Shown here: positions 1 through 13,507 of the stretch, one piece after another
How positions within the stretch are numbered: the first letter of the stretch is position 1
How the letters are laid out: every line of letters begins with the position of its first letter
NCBI RefSeq assembly: GCF_036711975.1
Contig: NC_091966.1
Coordinates: 37,269,501-37,333,500, forward strand
Length of the DNA: 64,000 nt
Direction: 5' to 3'
Source: Onthophagus taurus
Taxonomy: Eukaryota > Arthropoda > Insecta > Coleoptera > Scarabaeidae
Program-made: the position numbers and the translations under genes
Notes under the pieces: model-generated
The model's input: the letters and a program-made list of their open reading frames with translations, nothing else
The model's database searches: none
Told to the model about the DNA's origin: nothing

Positions 1-1329
1 ATTTACCACGTGGTCCCTAGAGATCAACTGTAATTGATACGTTACGGCAATGCACATGTCGGACGAGGTTTTCCCTAGATACCTCCTAAATTTTTATACC
101 ATTTTATGCGTTTCTTTAGTGGCACAGTACCGTGACCATCCAGAATTGTTTCTTCATCCACGGCGCATGCATGCACTCCCTATTATTAAAAAGTCGCCTA
201 CAGTCGTTATTTATGCTTGCTCAAATCTTCTTTACAATAATAGTGGGTAGAAATCACGTTGCGTTAACATCCAGAAAAGGACAACAAATTCGTTTCGGTG
301 CAAAACCGTCTTCAGGCACTACGTCTAATTGTCATATGTTAGAGAAGCATTTATGATGTAATTGTTGAATTGAATTGTTGTAATTAATTATTGTATCTTT
401 TTGATGACCTTTTTCAATACTAAGATTGCGTTAAATGAAAACAGTTTTGTTCTTTTACACATTGTAAAAAACCCTTCCATAACTAACACCTCAAAGAACT
501 ATTTCTCAAGAATTAGTCATTGCTGAAGTGTTTAGTTTTCATTGCTCTCTGTCACAGTTACCATTTCGTGCAGAAACTATATTATAATCTGAGTTTAGTC
601 AAGAAGTTCTGTTCAAATCTCTCTTGGAACCCTTGAAAGTATATTCAACCTCAGATTATAGAATAAGTAAATCGTCTTTACAAAACACAAATAAAATCAA
701 TATTTGATTAAGGAGTAGCTCTTAATCAGTGCAATTTTCTACATCCTTTCAAGCGTCATAAAACTTCTGTGGCTTTATCTCTTTAAGAATCATGCCACTT
801 CTTGCTAAATTTACAACAGATATCTTGCTGATAGCAGTCTCAGATGATTTCCTCTTTTGAAATCTGAAGTGTGATTTCATCATTTTAATGCTACTTAATC
901 TTCCTAATTCATGTGTCAACTTTTATGAAATTAATAAAGTGAGGATAATGTTTTTAGCACTTTTCAATGTAAAGTATATTGCTAATGTAAATCTCTTATC
1001 TCAAAGGCATCTGTATTGACTTATCCCATCATCTTTTACGATCGATTGTATTCTAGATGTTTCCAAGGTATTCCTTGTTGACATTGTTCGTGATCTACAT
1101 CAGCGATATTCGATGGCAAAATAATAATGAGAAATATCGACGATTTTTTAATGAGAACCTCTAATGATATTAGCAATCTTTAATTTATATTGCAACTCAT
1201 TCTATTAACTATGTCTACAGTACACCAAGAAATGATACCGTTCTCTTAGTAGCAACGATGATATCGATTCTTGGTGAACTTTTAATTAAAAATTGTTTTA
1301 ATTGACTACTTAAAAGATAAATTTCTTAC
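1..1329. other. non-coding stretch, probably tetraspanin intron
   Basis: No exon was recognised here on either strand. The tetraspanin gene runs leftwards out of this stretch, so it is most likely intron. I looked on the minus strand for the cysteine-bearing CCG exon of the large extracellular loop and did not find it. The short open frames near the left edge look like chance frames. Confidence 0.5.
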
Positions 1330-4300
1330 TTGAGATTGAAGTGCATCCCATCCGTTTTGGACATAAGAATTCTTTGGATAATATCTCATTGTATCGGTCA
1401 TTCTCTCGCTGATCAAAGAATAAATGTTTCCACGCATAGCATAAGCAGCAATAACAGCGGAAACTTGAAGGATTAAAATGAGGAATAAGAAGGTGGCGTA
1501 CTAAAAACCAAAAAATAGATTTAAATTTTATTAAAATTGGGTATTAATTTTTTCCTTACCGTATTAACGAGGCATGTGCTTTCCTTAATGGCTCCAACGC
1601 AACCGAATAAAGCAACGATAAAAATAATTACACCAATAGCAACAAATAATGCAGCCGGACTGAAATAGTGGTCTTCCATAAAAAGTTCGAAATCATTGTA
1701 AATTGTTGTTATCGTTGCTCCAATAGAAATCAATAAGAAACCGATCATCTATTTAAAAGAAAAATATTTAAATACATTTTTTTATTAATGTTGCACCATA
1801 TTGTAAAACATGACGTGTCAATGCTTAGCATGACATTATTATATTTTCTGTTCCAACAGAATCTAATTTATTTTCACGTTTAAATAAAAAAGAATTTAAT
1901 TCATCATAAAATTAAAAAAAACTTAGATGACACATCGCATTGTTAGCGGGCACAAACACTTAAGAGCCCACTTTACCAGGTCGGTCAGTTTCTGAGGGGC
2001 GCAGACGACGGACGTTCGGAAGCAACGAGGCGGAGTTTATTTTCTACTAGGCCCGACCCTTTATAGATAAAAAAAACATCGTGTTTATTTTATTACGATT
2101 CTTTTTCTCGTCGATGTTGTTAATGAAGAAATTAAACGACTTCTTCTAAATATTATTGTTTATTAACAATTTTTCTTAATTATGAATTACAATCAATCTT
2201 TTTATTGACTTTCCAATTTATTTATTATTTTAGTTATTATTTTGATTTTTTATTAATAATCGTAGTCGTAGCCCACCTTTTTACTACGTTTGTTTTTTTT
2301 AAGTATTTTGGTTCACAACAATTTACATTACGCAAATATCAGTTTTTTAATGCTTTTTTTCGATATGAATAGAATATTAATTTTTTAATAGAGAAATTAG
2401 AGAAAGAAGTTGAGAACATCTAAGATTATGGATTTATAATTCAATTGAATGTAAGGCAAAAATCAATTTCAAATACAATACATAATTTTGCGAGGCATAA
2501 AACATTTATATCATTTTGAAACGAAAATAACATTTGTAACTCCATTTTATATTAAAATAGATATATTTGCAATACAGGGAATGTGAAAAGTTCGGTACAA
2601 CATTTATAAATTATATCTTTGTTGTATTATTATGCGTTCGTTTGATATACAGGTGTCTCAGAGTAACCGTGTAAGTAATTTTATTTGAAAACACAGGTAG
2701 TTACAAAAATTAAAGAAAAAATAGCTGAATAAATGTGGTTCCTTTATGAATATTATTACTTTTCATTCGAACTTTTTTAATATTTCTGTTTAAAAAAATG
2801 GACTGCATGGTCTGCATCACCTTGTATAAGTAAATGAAATAATATGTAATACCTAATTAATAATAATATTAAATAATGATTCAAGTATACAAAATGTGGC
2901 TAATAGTGTAATAAATAAAACAGCCCTGACTAGAAAAATCTTTAGGAAATTTTAATTTGCCATCGTTGAATAGATGTAAGCTCTTGAAATTCGCTGGACA
3001 CTTCACCTCGACGATGGCATTTTCGTTTTTTATTGTTTCATTTGGACTTGCAACTAAGAATCCGTACATCCTACGGATGAATAGAGCTCAAAAGTTTGCT
3101 GGCAAGTTATATTTACTTTCAAATTTTTTTAATGCAAGCCATTCATAGTCTTAGCCATGTTAGTGCTATTATTTCTAGCAAATTTCGAGTACAAGATTGA
3201 TTTAACTTTATTTAAGCAAGACGTGTCATTTCTCATCCTACATACATCACCAAATCTCGATGCAGTTAGGCACAGATACCTTTCTTGGATCCATATCTGA
3301 TTGGTACTTTAGCTTCTGGTAAGAATTTGTATTTTATTTCTGTTAATGCATCCATCTTGCAAGTTTCTAATAAATTCTTCTTTCTTTTATATTCTTCGTG
3401 TGAAATGTCACTCATAAATTATAACCGAATTGCTATCATTACCCTGATCGGCTTTCGCTACCTACCTGAATTACCCCGTATACACGAGTATTTTTTTTTA
3501 TGTATACAATTATTTTATAGCAGTACCACTCCGGATGATGCATCGTAATTGACGTTCGAGCGTTTAGCGTTTACAGTCTTTATTCAGTTTTTATTTACTT
3601 CTTCTGAAGCTGTAACTAAATTAATTCTTCTTTACCTGCGTTCTTCATAGACTGCTATGCCATGTCACTTACGGTTTCTCGATATTTTTGGAATGGTTTT
3701 GTTAACATAAATGGTATATCCACACATAACAATAATTCTTCAGCCTGTGTATATCCGGTACCGACAGATAACAGAAACAACAGCAGAGTTTATCTCAATA
3801 GACTCTTTGCTTTCTTCAGTGTAAAGCTTCTTTTTTATCCCGCACATAAAACATAAAAGAAATGAGCTGCTAAGCCCTTCTTTTGACTCATTAATAAATT
3901 TAATGTGAGTTTTGTTGCAGTTGAATGGATTATTCTCCACCATCAGTATTTGGTTCTGCATCATTTGTATTATTTATCATATGGTATCGCTTCAAATAAT
4001 GTATCGTTTTAATTTTTACTGTGATGGTTTATTCTTTTTAAATAAGTCCTTTTTATGTGTGCCACAGTTTATACAATAAAATTAATAAAATTTAACTTAC
4101 CTTTCGGAATGAATACATTTTTCAATTAAATCTCGGACTATAAAATATGAAATTTTAGATTTTATAAAAATTTATATCGTAAATTATTACCGTCTATTAC
4201 TCCTTTTTCGAGAACATCTTCAAATGCTAAGGGGTAGTTTTTTAGATGAACATACTTACCCATTGTTTATAAAAACTTTACACAAACTAAATTAAACTAA

Positions 4301-5363
4301 CACTATAGTACACAATAAAATAACAACTATTGACTATAAATTCAAAAATTTTGTTAAATTACACAATTATTAGTAGAAAATCACGGAAAATAAAGTTCAA
4401 AACGTACTTTTGGAAATGATTATTTTCTCTACCACATTAAAAAGTAATAGATAAAACAAGGAGCTTCGATGAAGAGAGTCGATGTCAGCGCCGCTCAGTC
4501 GGCAGGAGGCGGGACTAACGCGGTGGTAATACTTCGTGGGAATCTTGACGGAAAATATTCATTTTTACGCTACCTTATTTCAATTTTAGCAAATTACAAA
4601 CTATTCCTTTATAACTAAAAATTTTGAAAAAATTTATTTGAAAAATGTTACTATTTTCAAGTATACTATCATGCAAGCTAAAAAAGAACGACCAAATTCT
4701 ATAATATTGAGGAAAAAAACCCCTTTTTTTGGAAAACTTTAAAAATTTTCACCATGCGTTATGTAGAATTGTTAGAAGAAGCTATGTACAAAATTTCATC
4801 CAAATATTTTCATAAATAATGTATGTTTTTTGTAATTTGCTGAGCTGTATGGTAAAGTAGCCTCTTAAAACATTATCGGTTTGCTGATAAGCGTGACGAC
4901 AAAAAAACCGATCGCCATTTAACAACGTTAATATTTTTTTTTTTTCAACACGTTATACAAGAAATTCTTTAAAACTTTCTTCATCGTAAAATAATTTTTA
5001 TTTTTACTTCCCTGATGTTAAAATTATTCTATTATTAAATAAAAATTAACTCATTTATCATGGTGTTGAAACGAAATAAAGTGATAAAATACGTTATTTT
5101 TCGTTTAATGTTATTTATTTTTGGGAGATCCAAGTAAACAACGATTCCGAGAGGTTGTCTCGTAAATTTTTTCTCAAAAATAGAACATTTTACGATGTTT
5201 GTCTAATTTTTATTTGGTTCGACCCGTTATCTAAGTAAGATTATTATCATTTTGAGGCCCAACCAGGTGTTTTTATTATTATGAAACTCACCACAAACAT
5301 AAAATTGGTGATGAACAGCATGTACTTGATACATTTCATTCCGACGTCTAAATCCTTAGCCAT
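1330..5363 (-). CDS. tetraspanin, 5' half (three exons; 3' exons outside window)
   Basis: Four-pass membrane protein that organises membrane microdomains with partner proteins. Three minus-strand exons join in phase 0: 5292-5363 (starts MAKDLDVGMKC, the cytoplasmic N-terminus with a juxtamembrane Cys, then the start of TM1), 1560-1748 (rest of TM1, the short loop, then TM2 ending GCVGAIKESTC) and 1330-1500 (TM3, then the start of the large loop up to WDALQSQ). All junctions have GT donors and AG acceptors. The ATG at 5363 is chosen because tetraspanins begin with a short cytoplasmic tail, as here. The GCxGAxKExxCL block between TM2 and TM3 is diagnostic for the family. The CCG motif and TM4 are missing, so 144 residues are seen of a usual 220-280. 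The 3.5 kb first intron contains a 2.9 kb transposon in the same orientation. I cannot assign the subfamily. Confidence 0.9.
1964..4864 (-). mobile_element. TTAA-type DNA transposon with YqaJ and Mutator-like domain remnants, copy 1
   Basis: The element is bounded by TTAA direct repeats at 1960-1963 and 4865-4868. Imperfect terminal inverted repeats start GAGCCCACTTTACCA on the left and GAGGCTACTTTACCA on the right (read inwards). Minus-strand coding remnants: around 3663-3964 a block with paired cysteines (LLCFMCG) followed, after a frame change near 3765, by GYTQAEELLLCVDIPFM, as in the domain annotated in insects as 'Mutator-like transposase'; around 2895-3085 the YqaJ exonuclease signature FLVASPNE and VEVKCP. 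A possible first exon (ATGG then GTAAGT) lies near 4262-4265. The gene is disrupted by at least one frameshift and stops. TTAA duplications occur in piggyBac and Kolobok elements; I did not settle the superfamily. Family names are recalled, not searched. Confidence 0.8.
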
Positions 5364-8110
5364 TTTTCTTCGAAATTTACTTTTCTGCACACTATAAACG
5401 AATAAAACACACAGGTAATCACTTAAACACAGCCGTTGTATAGATTAAAATGAAACAACTTTAGCAGACCTGTTTTTAGCTTATCGCAAAATGCTGATAA
5501 GATATCACAATTGGTCGCAAATAATTATTTTATTAACTTGGATTGCTTTTATTTAATTTTTTTTTTTCCGAATTTTATTTTTGTTTGATACTTACCAAGT
5601 AACAAGTTTTATATGAACTGACGTCGATACCGCACGTACCTCTATATAAAGCTAAATGAGTGCACCTTCATAATTAATAAGAAGTATTGATTACCGAGAA
5701 TTCAATTGTGGCCCGTTATCAAGGTTATTTGATACAGTTTTGTTTCGTGGGATTTTAAACGGATTAAATGATAATAAACAGGATATTTTCACGTCTTAAA
5801 CAATACTGTAAAATAATACTAACTGGTTCTAGAAACAACAAAAAGGAATTTTATTGAAATGAGACAAGTCAACAGATTACATTTAAAGTGAAAAATTTGC
5901 ATTGTTCAGCTAAAATTTAAAAAATATAAACAAATCAAATAAAATAAAATATAACCACAATCTTTTTGAACTCAATTTCATCCAACATTCTTTGTTTGCA
6001 CATCTTGCTTCTATATTTTATAAATATTTGTCTCATACTTTCTTGATTGACTTTAAATTCCAGGATTTATCTTGAAGGCATCATACTGTGTGATAGGATC
6101 TGTTATCTTGAAACAAATGTATAATTTCATCCACTTCTGATGAAGTTGTCATAACATTTTCAAGAATATAGTGAATATTCTAAAAATAGAATTAATAGAT
6201 CAAAACAAACTATATTTGATAACAATTTACTATAAAAATTTATAAAGTTAAAGCCAATATTTTTGTAAAAACTTGAAAGATCCACGACTGCTTGGTTTAC
6301 TTTTTAAGTGTTTGATATTCAATATGTTACTGCAAAAAGTGGATGATATAAAAATCAAGTTAACATTCGCTGCTTACCTTTCTTGAAAATCAAATCAAAT
6401 CTATTAACTCCGTTCAACTAACATCCTCACACTCCCAAACTGTTATAGATAAAATCATTTTAATCAAATAAATATCTTCTTTAGAAACACAAGGGCAAAC
6501 GTGGCATGCTACAAACTGTCTTCTTGCTTAAGTAGTCTCTAGTAATTAATTAATGATCAAAAAATGTTTGGGAAGAGAATTTTTGTAAGAACTGTTTGCG
6601 TTAAATTTATCCCAGTGGAAAACGCTTCAACTACAATGATATCATTATCCAAAATAATAATTCGTTCAATATAGCAACCAAATTAAAAACTCATATTTGT
6701 CTAAGAGAAGTTACTGAATTAGTTCCCTACATTCTTAGTTGTTTAACCAACATTGATTGTTTATTATGCTTTTGTTGAGTCTTCTTGAAGTTGTATTTGC
6801 AAGGGTCTGAAACTTCCGTAACACATACAATCACATGTAAACTGCCAACACTTTCATTAAATCTGCTATTTCTAAGTTCATCATGTATCATCTAATGAAC
6901 TTAGATCTAATGCCAAGATGATTTTACCTGCTATAATCTGTTTTGCGTTCTATCGGAACGTCATCAATCATTCAATAGAATATTGTGGAAATTCTGCCTC
7001 GTTTTATCTGGAAAGCCATCGCCTTGCTATTAATTGTGATATGTAGCAAATGCATCATCAGAAATTAATTAGGCCGTCAGATAGAGATTATTAACATTAT
7101 CTTCTTCACCGTATTAGATTTAATGATATTTCATCAACTCCAATTTTGGCTCTGAGGATTTGAGGATATTGTAAAAGCTGGATAAACTTTAATTTAATAA
7201 CCTGCATGATCGCCGTTGTATATCTTCATGCTGAAAAAAATATCTAAAGATATTACAACGCATTTTGTACTTAGAACCATTTCTATATCTCGGCCTCGAC
7301 ATACCAACCACACAATTGACGTCGGTTCATGTATGGTCGGACTCCCAAGTAGGTCTGCCCCTTTTAAAGTCACCGATATCTACACGATGTCACAGATGGA
7401 ATGTTTTTATAGCTATTGCTAATTAGAGCCCTGCACAATCTCAAAATAATCCTATCAATTATCTTTTCTTACATTACTAAATTTTTAATAAAAATTGTTA
7501 TCATAACTGAAAAAGGTACCACAAAATCGGAATTCGCAATTGTCAAAACTAACGAAACATCTAATAAAGCGGAAATAAACCTAATTTTTTAACATATAGC
7601 AACTGCATCCACATCAGCAATGTAAAGATTAGCAAGAATAGGACAAAATCATACGGTAATTATATAAATTTAAATTTTACTTTAATAAAACTACCTAATG
7701 TACTTTAAGTTGGGAGTTGCTTCTGGTATTTACCGATTTTCGGTTGCTTTTAATAAATAAAAAATCACGATATTCGAATAATTAAGTGATAAAACCAGTT
7801 AATTAAGCAAGCATACACTCTATAATCTAAGCATAGTTTTCCTGCCAGAGAAGATTATAAATATGACCACCTCATAATGTCGAACAAGAGATTAGTAACA
7901 AATCGAATACTCAACACCAGCTTTTACACAGATTGCTTCTGGACTTTGCTCTTTTTGCGATTAGTATTTAAAATACGTAAATATCGCTCCATATCTTTCA
8001 ATCTCGATTGACAACCCTGATACTTTGATAAATGTAATCTTTAATTTCAATTTTGCAAATATGGAACACTACGTTAAGAATTATTTGTTCAGAATCTGTA
8101 TCTCTCAACA
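5364..8110. other. AT-rich intergenic DNA upstream of tetraspanin
   Basis: The first few hundred bases probably contain the tetraspanin 5' UTR and promoter. No TATA box or other site could be called. The rest is AT-rich with no recognisable exon, RNA gene or transposon end. Confidence 0.4.
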
Positions 8111-8114
8111 TGTC

Positions 8115-8895
8115 TCTTAATCCTCTTCACACAGCCTACACTACCGCTTCACATCGTCCGCCCAGTACCTGTTCCCCCTCTCTTCATTACCACAACGGAT
8201 TTGGCCACCAATCTCTTCCCTTCCTCGTCCCCTTCCATCAACAGATACCTTGGTAGTTCCTCTGTCACTATCCCCCATGCCTTAGATTATGTGTAATGTT
8301 CCTTCCCATATTTGTGACCTTCTCTCCTGGCTCTGTATGTCCCTGTCCTTATCCCTCAGTTCTCTCCACACTTCTATTGCCGATCCCAGTTACTGAATAT
8401 TCCACTCTCCTATAATATCCTTATTAGTAATATCCTTATTATTTATAATAGCACTCTCCCAGGATTCTCTCTATCCTTTCCTAATTTTCTCTGCTCTTCT
8501 CCCAGCCTCCACCCTTATTAAATCCACCTTAACCTCTTCCCTCACTATATACTCTGGAGATTCCCTCGCTAACCCTAGTACCCATCTCCAATACCTTGTT
8601 TACACATTCTCCAGTATTCCTTGTTCTCTCTATCCCCATACTTCTGCGCCGTACATCATTGCGCTCCTTACCAAGCCCTCAAACATAACCTTTTTTTCCC
8701 ACATCTCTCCCAAAAGTTTTCTCGCCCCATCCCCAAACCTGTCCCATCACTGACCCGACCTTATTACCCTCCGAGAACCCATATCCCAGGTACGTATACT
8801 CTTTGACTTCTTCTATCTTTCTTCCCTCCCACTTCCATTCTTCCTTCCTTCTTTTCCTCCCTTCACAGAACTTCATGATTTTTGTCTCTATCAAC
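8115..8895 (-). mobile_element. non-LTR retrotransposon (LINE), C-terminal end of reverse-transcriptase ORF
   Basis: This pyrimidine-rich plus strand translates on the minus strand to the C-terminal part of an insect LINE pol protein. It begins ETKIMKF, then EEVKEYTYLGYGF (the 'KYLGY' block that follows the RT palm), then in another frame MMYGAEVWGY, LENVQTRYWRWVLGL and ESPEYIVREEVKVDLI. The remainder, down to about 8115, is Glu/Arg-rich tail. There are several frame changes and stops, so it is dead. The endonuclease and the YADD palm are missing, so this is a 5'-truncated or later-cut copy. It directly abuts the CACTG-ended element at 8927. Confidence 0.85.
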
Positions 8896-8926
8896 TAATA
8901 ATATAAATAACTGTTAACGGATTATA

Positions 8927-10530
8927 CACTGTTAAAAATTTTACGGAGTGATTTAACTCTTTCGGTATAAGGAGAAATATTACCGCGAAAAAGTGGTAAA
9001 CTTAACTAAATTCTAGTAGGTTGCAACACTTTTCAGAGTGAAAATAACTTTGTTAAAAGATGTCAAAAGTACGGTATTAACCTGTTTACTCCTCACAGTG
9101 TAACTTTACACTTTCCAACTCTGCATTATGATTAAAAGTAGAATACAAATAATTCGCTGTAAACTAACTAAATTTTAAATTGTATTTACCCCGCTATGTA
9201 GGTTTCGTTGTGGTCATATGATCTATCACGTGATTCTTCTACAGTATTGGCAATTTTTAGGTTGCATAATAATAAACATTTTTACTTTTTTTTTCTGTTG
9301 CTTTAGATTTTCGATTAAAATTTCAACATTTTCGAAGGTATAAAAGCAACTTTCTGAAATATATCGATAAAGTATTTAAAACGTACACTTCTAATATTCA
9401 AAAAGAACTACCGAAAGGTAATAACTGATAACAAATGAACTGTTTATGCGTTCTATAAATGTTATTTTTCAGGTTGTGATAATGATAGAAATGCAATTTT
9501 AACATTATTTCACTTATTACCTTATTATTACTTATTATTTTTAATATGTTGTCATGATGTAAGTTGTTACTATACAAATTTGGTTTCTTATTAACACAAC
9601 TATCTAATTTATTACATTAGATACCTACTATGTTAATGCCTAATTTATTATTAAATTTTTAGTTATCTAAAACCTTAGATGAAGCTATTCATGGAAAGAA
9701 GACTGATCAACCGTTTCTTGTAGCTGTTGGTAAATCAAAATTAAATATACAAGACGATTATCAATTATGTATTAGCAATCGATGGTATTATGTTACCAGT
9801 AGAAGCCAAATGTTCTTGAGGGGGAAACTTTAAATTTACAGTAAGTTGCAGTTAAGTATAACTTTGGGTTTTTATAATTATCCCATTGTGTTTTCAGATA
9901 GAATTGAACATGTATAAATGTTTTAAGTGCCAAATTATTGTTTTTAAGCACATTATATTTGTAGAAAATATGAATTAAGTTCTTATGTTTATTAATAGAT
10001 TATTAAAACGCAAACAAATTTGTTCTGATTTTGTTCTGTTCAAGAATCCTTAAAACCCAAGTATAATACTGAAATAAAACTCCCCTAATAGTTTTTTAAC
10101 ACAAAATTTTACTAAAAAATAATAGTTAAACTTATCCGGTAAAGTGTTATATTTACCTCCTTCAAGGATATCATTAACTAAAAAAAATGATTAATTTAAC
10201 TACAAATAAATAGTTGAAGTTATCCGGTAAGGTGTTAGATTTACCTCCTTCGAGGATACTTTTAACTAAAACAAGATTAGTTTAACTAGGTATAAAGAGT
10301 TCAGAATATCCGTAAAGGTGTCCTGTCAATAGAATCATAGAATCAGTTAATTAACAATTATCATTAGTTGCATTCCTCCACCTTATGTATAGCCTATAAC
10401 TACGTTTTAAGAATTTAACTACACTTGACAATTTATTTTTGTTAAATTTCTAACTGTAATGATGGTCGCGAGGGAACTTCCAGATTTAGTTGAAAAAAGA
10501 GTTAAATTTAGGTCCGTATTTTTAACAGTG
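8927..10530. mobile_element. 1.6 kb DNA transposon with CACTG termini and TA target duplication
   Basis: The ends match in inverted orientation: left CACTGTTAAAAATTTTACGG and right (read inwards) CACTGTTAAAAATACGGA, both followed within about 10 bases by TTTAACTCTTT. TA flanks both ends (8925-8926 and 10531-10532). Subterminal copies of a roughly 80 bp motif with TTATCCGGTAA and TTTACCTCCTTC lie at about 10121-10325, three times with the last partial. A short plus-strand open stretch near 9660-9830 (AIHGKKTDQPFLVAVGKSK) looks like a coding remnant that I cannot name. CACTG/CACTA ends suggest the CACTA/Mirage/Chapaev group, but the 2 bp duplication also allows others. Confidence 0.6.
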
Positions 10531-10608
10531 TAGAGTCTTCCACGAAAGATTTCATGATTTTGCCTGTTTAAACCGAGATTGACACCATATTCACACAAAA
10601 GTGGTTAA

Positions 10609-13507
10609 GAGCCCACTTTACCAGGTCGGTCAGTTTCTGAGGGGCGCAGACGACGGACGTTCGGAAGCAACGAGGCGGAGTTTATTTTCTACTAGGCCCG
10701 ACCCTTTATAGATAAAAAAACATCGTGTTTATTTTATTACGATTCTTTTTCTCGTCGATGTTGTTAATGAAGAAATTAAACGACTTCTTCTAAATATTAT
10801 TGTTTATTAACAATTTTTCTTAATTATGAATTACAATCAATCTTTTTATTGACTTTCCAATTTATTTATTATTTTAGTTATTATTTTGATTTTTTATTAA
10901 TAATCGTAGTCGTAGCCCACCTTTTTACTACGTTTGTTTTTTTAAGTATTTTGGTTCACAACAATTTACATTACGCAAATATCAGTTTTTTAATGCTTTT
11001 TTTCGATATGAATAGAATATTAATTTTTTAATAGAGAAATTAGAGAAAGAAGTTGAGAACATCTAAGATTATGGGTTTATAATTCAATTGAATGTAAGGC
11101 AAAAATCAATTTCAAATGCAATAAATAATTTTGCGAGGCATAAAACATTTATATCATTTTGAAACGAAAATAACATTTATAACTCCATTTTATATTAAAA
11201 TAGATATATTTGCAATACAGGGAATGTGAAAAGTTCGGTACAACATTTATAAATTATATCTTTGTTGTATTATTATGCGTTCGTTTGATATACAGGTGTC
11301 TCAGAGTAACCGTGTAAGTAATTTTATTTGAAAACACAGGTAGTTACAAAAATTAAAGAAAAAATAGCTGAATAAATGTGGTTCCTTTATGAATATTATT
11401 ACTTTTCATTCGAACTTTTTTAATATTTCTGTTTAAAAAAATGGACTGCATGGTCTGTATCACCTTGTATAAGTAAATGAAATAATATGTAATACCTAAT
11501 TAATAATAATATTAAATAATGATTCAAGTATACAAAATATGGCTAATAGTGTAATAAATAAAACAGCCCTGACTAGAAAAATCTTTAGGAAATTTTAATT
11601 TGCCATCGTTGAATAGATGTAAGCTCTTGAAATTCGCTGGACACTTCACCTCGACGATGGCATTTTCGTTTTTTATTGTTTCATTTGGACTTGCAACTAA
11701 GAATCCGTACATCCTACGGATGAATAGAGCTCAAAAGTTTGCTGGCAAGTTATATTTACTTTCAAATTTTTTTAATGCAAGCCATTCATAGTCTTAGCCA
11801 TGTTAGTGCTATTATTTCTAGCAAATTTCGAGTACAAGATTGATTTAACTTTATTTAAGCAAGACGTGTCATTTCTCATCCTACATACATCACCAAATCT
11901 CGATGCAGTTAGGCACAGATACCTTTCTTGGATCCATATCTGATTGGTACTTTAGCTTCTGGTAAGAATTTGTATTTTATTTCTGTTAATGCATCCATCT
12001 TGCAAGTTTCTAATAAATTCTTCTTTCTTTTATATTCTTCGTGTGAAATGTCACTCATAAATTATAACCGAATTGCTATCATTACCCTGATCGGCTTTCG
12101 CTACCTACCTGAATTACCCCGTATACACGAGTATTTTTTTTTATGTATACAATTATTTTATAGCAGTACCACTCCGGATGATGCATCGTAATTGACGTTC
12201 GAGCGTTTAGCGTTTACAGTCTTTATTCAGTTTTTATTTACTTCTTCTGAAGCTGTAACTAAATTAATTCTTCTTTACCTGCGTTCTTCATAGACTGCTA
12301 TGCCATGTCACTTACGGTTTCTCGATATTTTTGGAATGGTTTTGTTAACATAAATGGTATATCCACACATAACAATAATTCTTCAGCCTGTGTATATCCG
12401 GTACCGACAGATAACAGAAACAACAGCAGAGTTTATCTCAATAGACTCTTTGCTTTCTTCAGTGTAAAGCTTCTTTTTTATCCCGCACATAAAACATAAA
12501 AGAAATGAGCTGCTAAGCCCTTCTTTTGACTCATTAATAAATTTAATGTGAGTTTTGTTGCAGTTGAATGGATTATTCTCCACCATCAGTATTTGGTTCT
12601 GCATCATTTGTATTATTTATCTTATGGTATCGCTTCAAATAATGTATCGTTTTAATTTTTACTGTGATGGTTTATTCTTTTTAAATAAGTCCTTTTTATG
12701 TGTGCCACAGTTTATACAATAAAATTAATAAAATTTAACTTACCTTTCGGAATGAATACATTTTTCAATTAAATCTCGGACTATAAAATATGAAATTTTA
12801 GATTTTATAAAAATTTATATCGTAAATTATTACCGTCTATTACTCCTTTTTCGAGAACATCTTCAAATGCTAAGGGGTAGTTTTTTAGATGAACATACTT
12901 ACCCATTGTTTATAAAAACTTTACACAAACTAAATTAAACTAACACTATAGTACACAATAAAATAACAACTATTGACTATAAATTCAAAAATTTTGTTAA
13001 ATTACACAATTATTAGTAGAAAATCACGGAAAATAAAGTTCAAAACGTACTTTTGGAAATGATTATTTTCTCTACCACATTAAAAAGTAATAGATAAAAC
13101 AAGGAGCTTCGATGAAGAGAGTCGATGTCAGCGCCGCTCAGTCGGCAGGAGGCGGGACTAACGCGGTGGTAATACTTCGTGGGAATCTTGACGGAAAATA
13201 TTCATTTTTACGCTACCTTATTGCAATTTTAGCAAATTACAAACTATTCCTTTATAACTAAAAATTTTGAAAAAATTTATTTGAAAAATGTTACTATTTT
13301 CAAGTATACTATCATGCAAGCTAAAAAAGAACGACCAAATTCTATAATATTGAGGAAAAAAACCCCTTTTTTTGGAAAACTTTAAAAATTTTCACCATGC
13401 GTTATGTAGAATTGTTAGAAGAAGCTATGTACAAAATTTCATCCAAATATTTTCATAAATAATGTATGTTTTTTGTAATTTGCTGAGCTGTATGGTAAAG
13501 TAGCCTC
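10609..13507 (-). mobile_element. TTAA-type DNA transposon with YqaJ and Mutator-like remnants, copy 2
   Basis: This is a second full copy of the element at 1964-4864, flanked by its own TTAA duplications (10605-10608 and 13508-13511). By eye the two copies differ at only about ten positions over 2.9 kb. The same frameshift in the transposase-like block and the same stops are present, with the minus-strand YqaJ remnant at 11540-11725 and the transposase-like block at 12306-12607. The flanking DNA differs from that of copy 1, so this is an independent insertion rather than a segmental duplication. Confidence 0.85.

Noticed and set aside
2645-2830. Possible mariner-type MITE nested in the TTAA element (TACAGGTGTC ... 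CACCTTGTA)
   Set aside because: The inverted ends match over only 7-9 bases with gaps, and both element copies contain it, so there is no empty site to test it.
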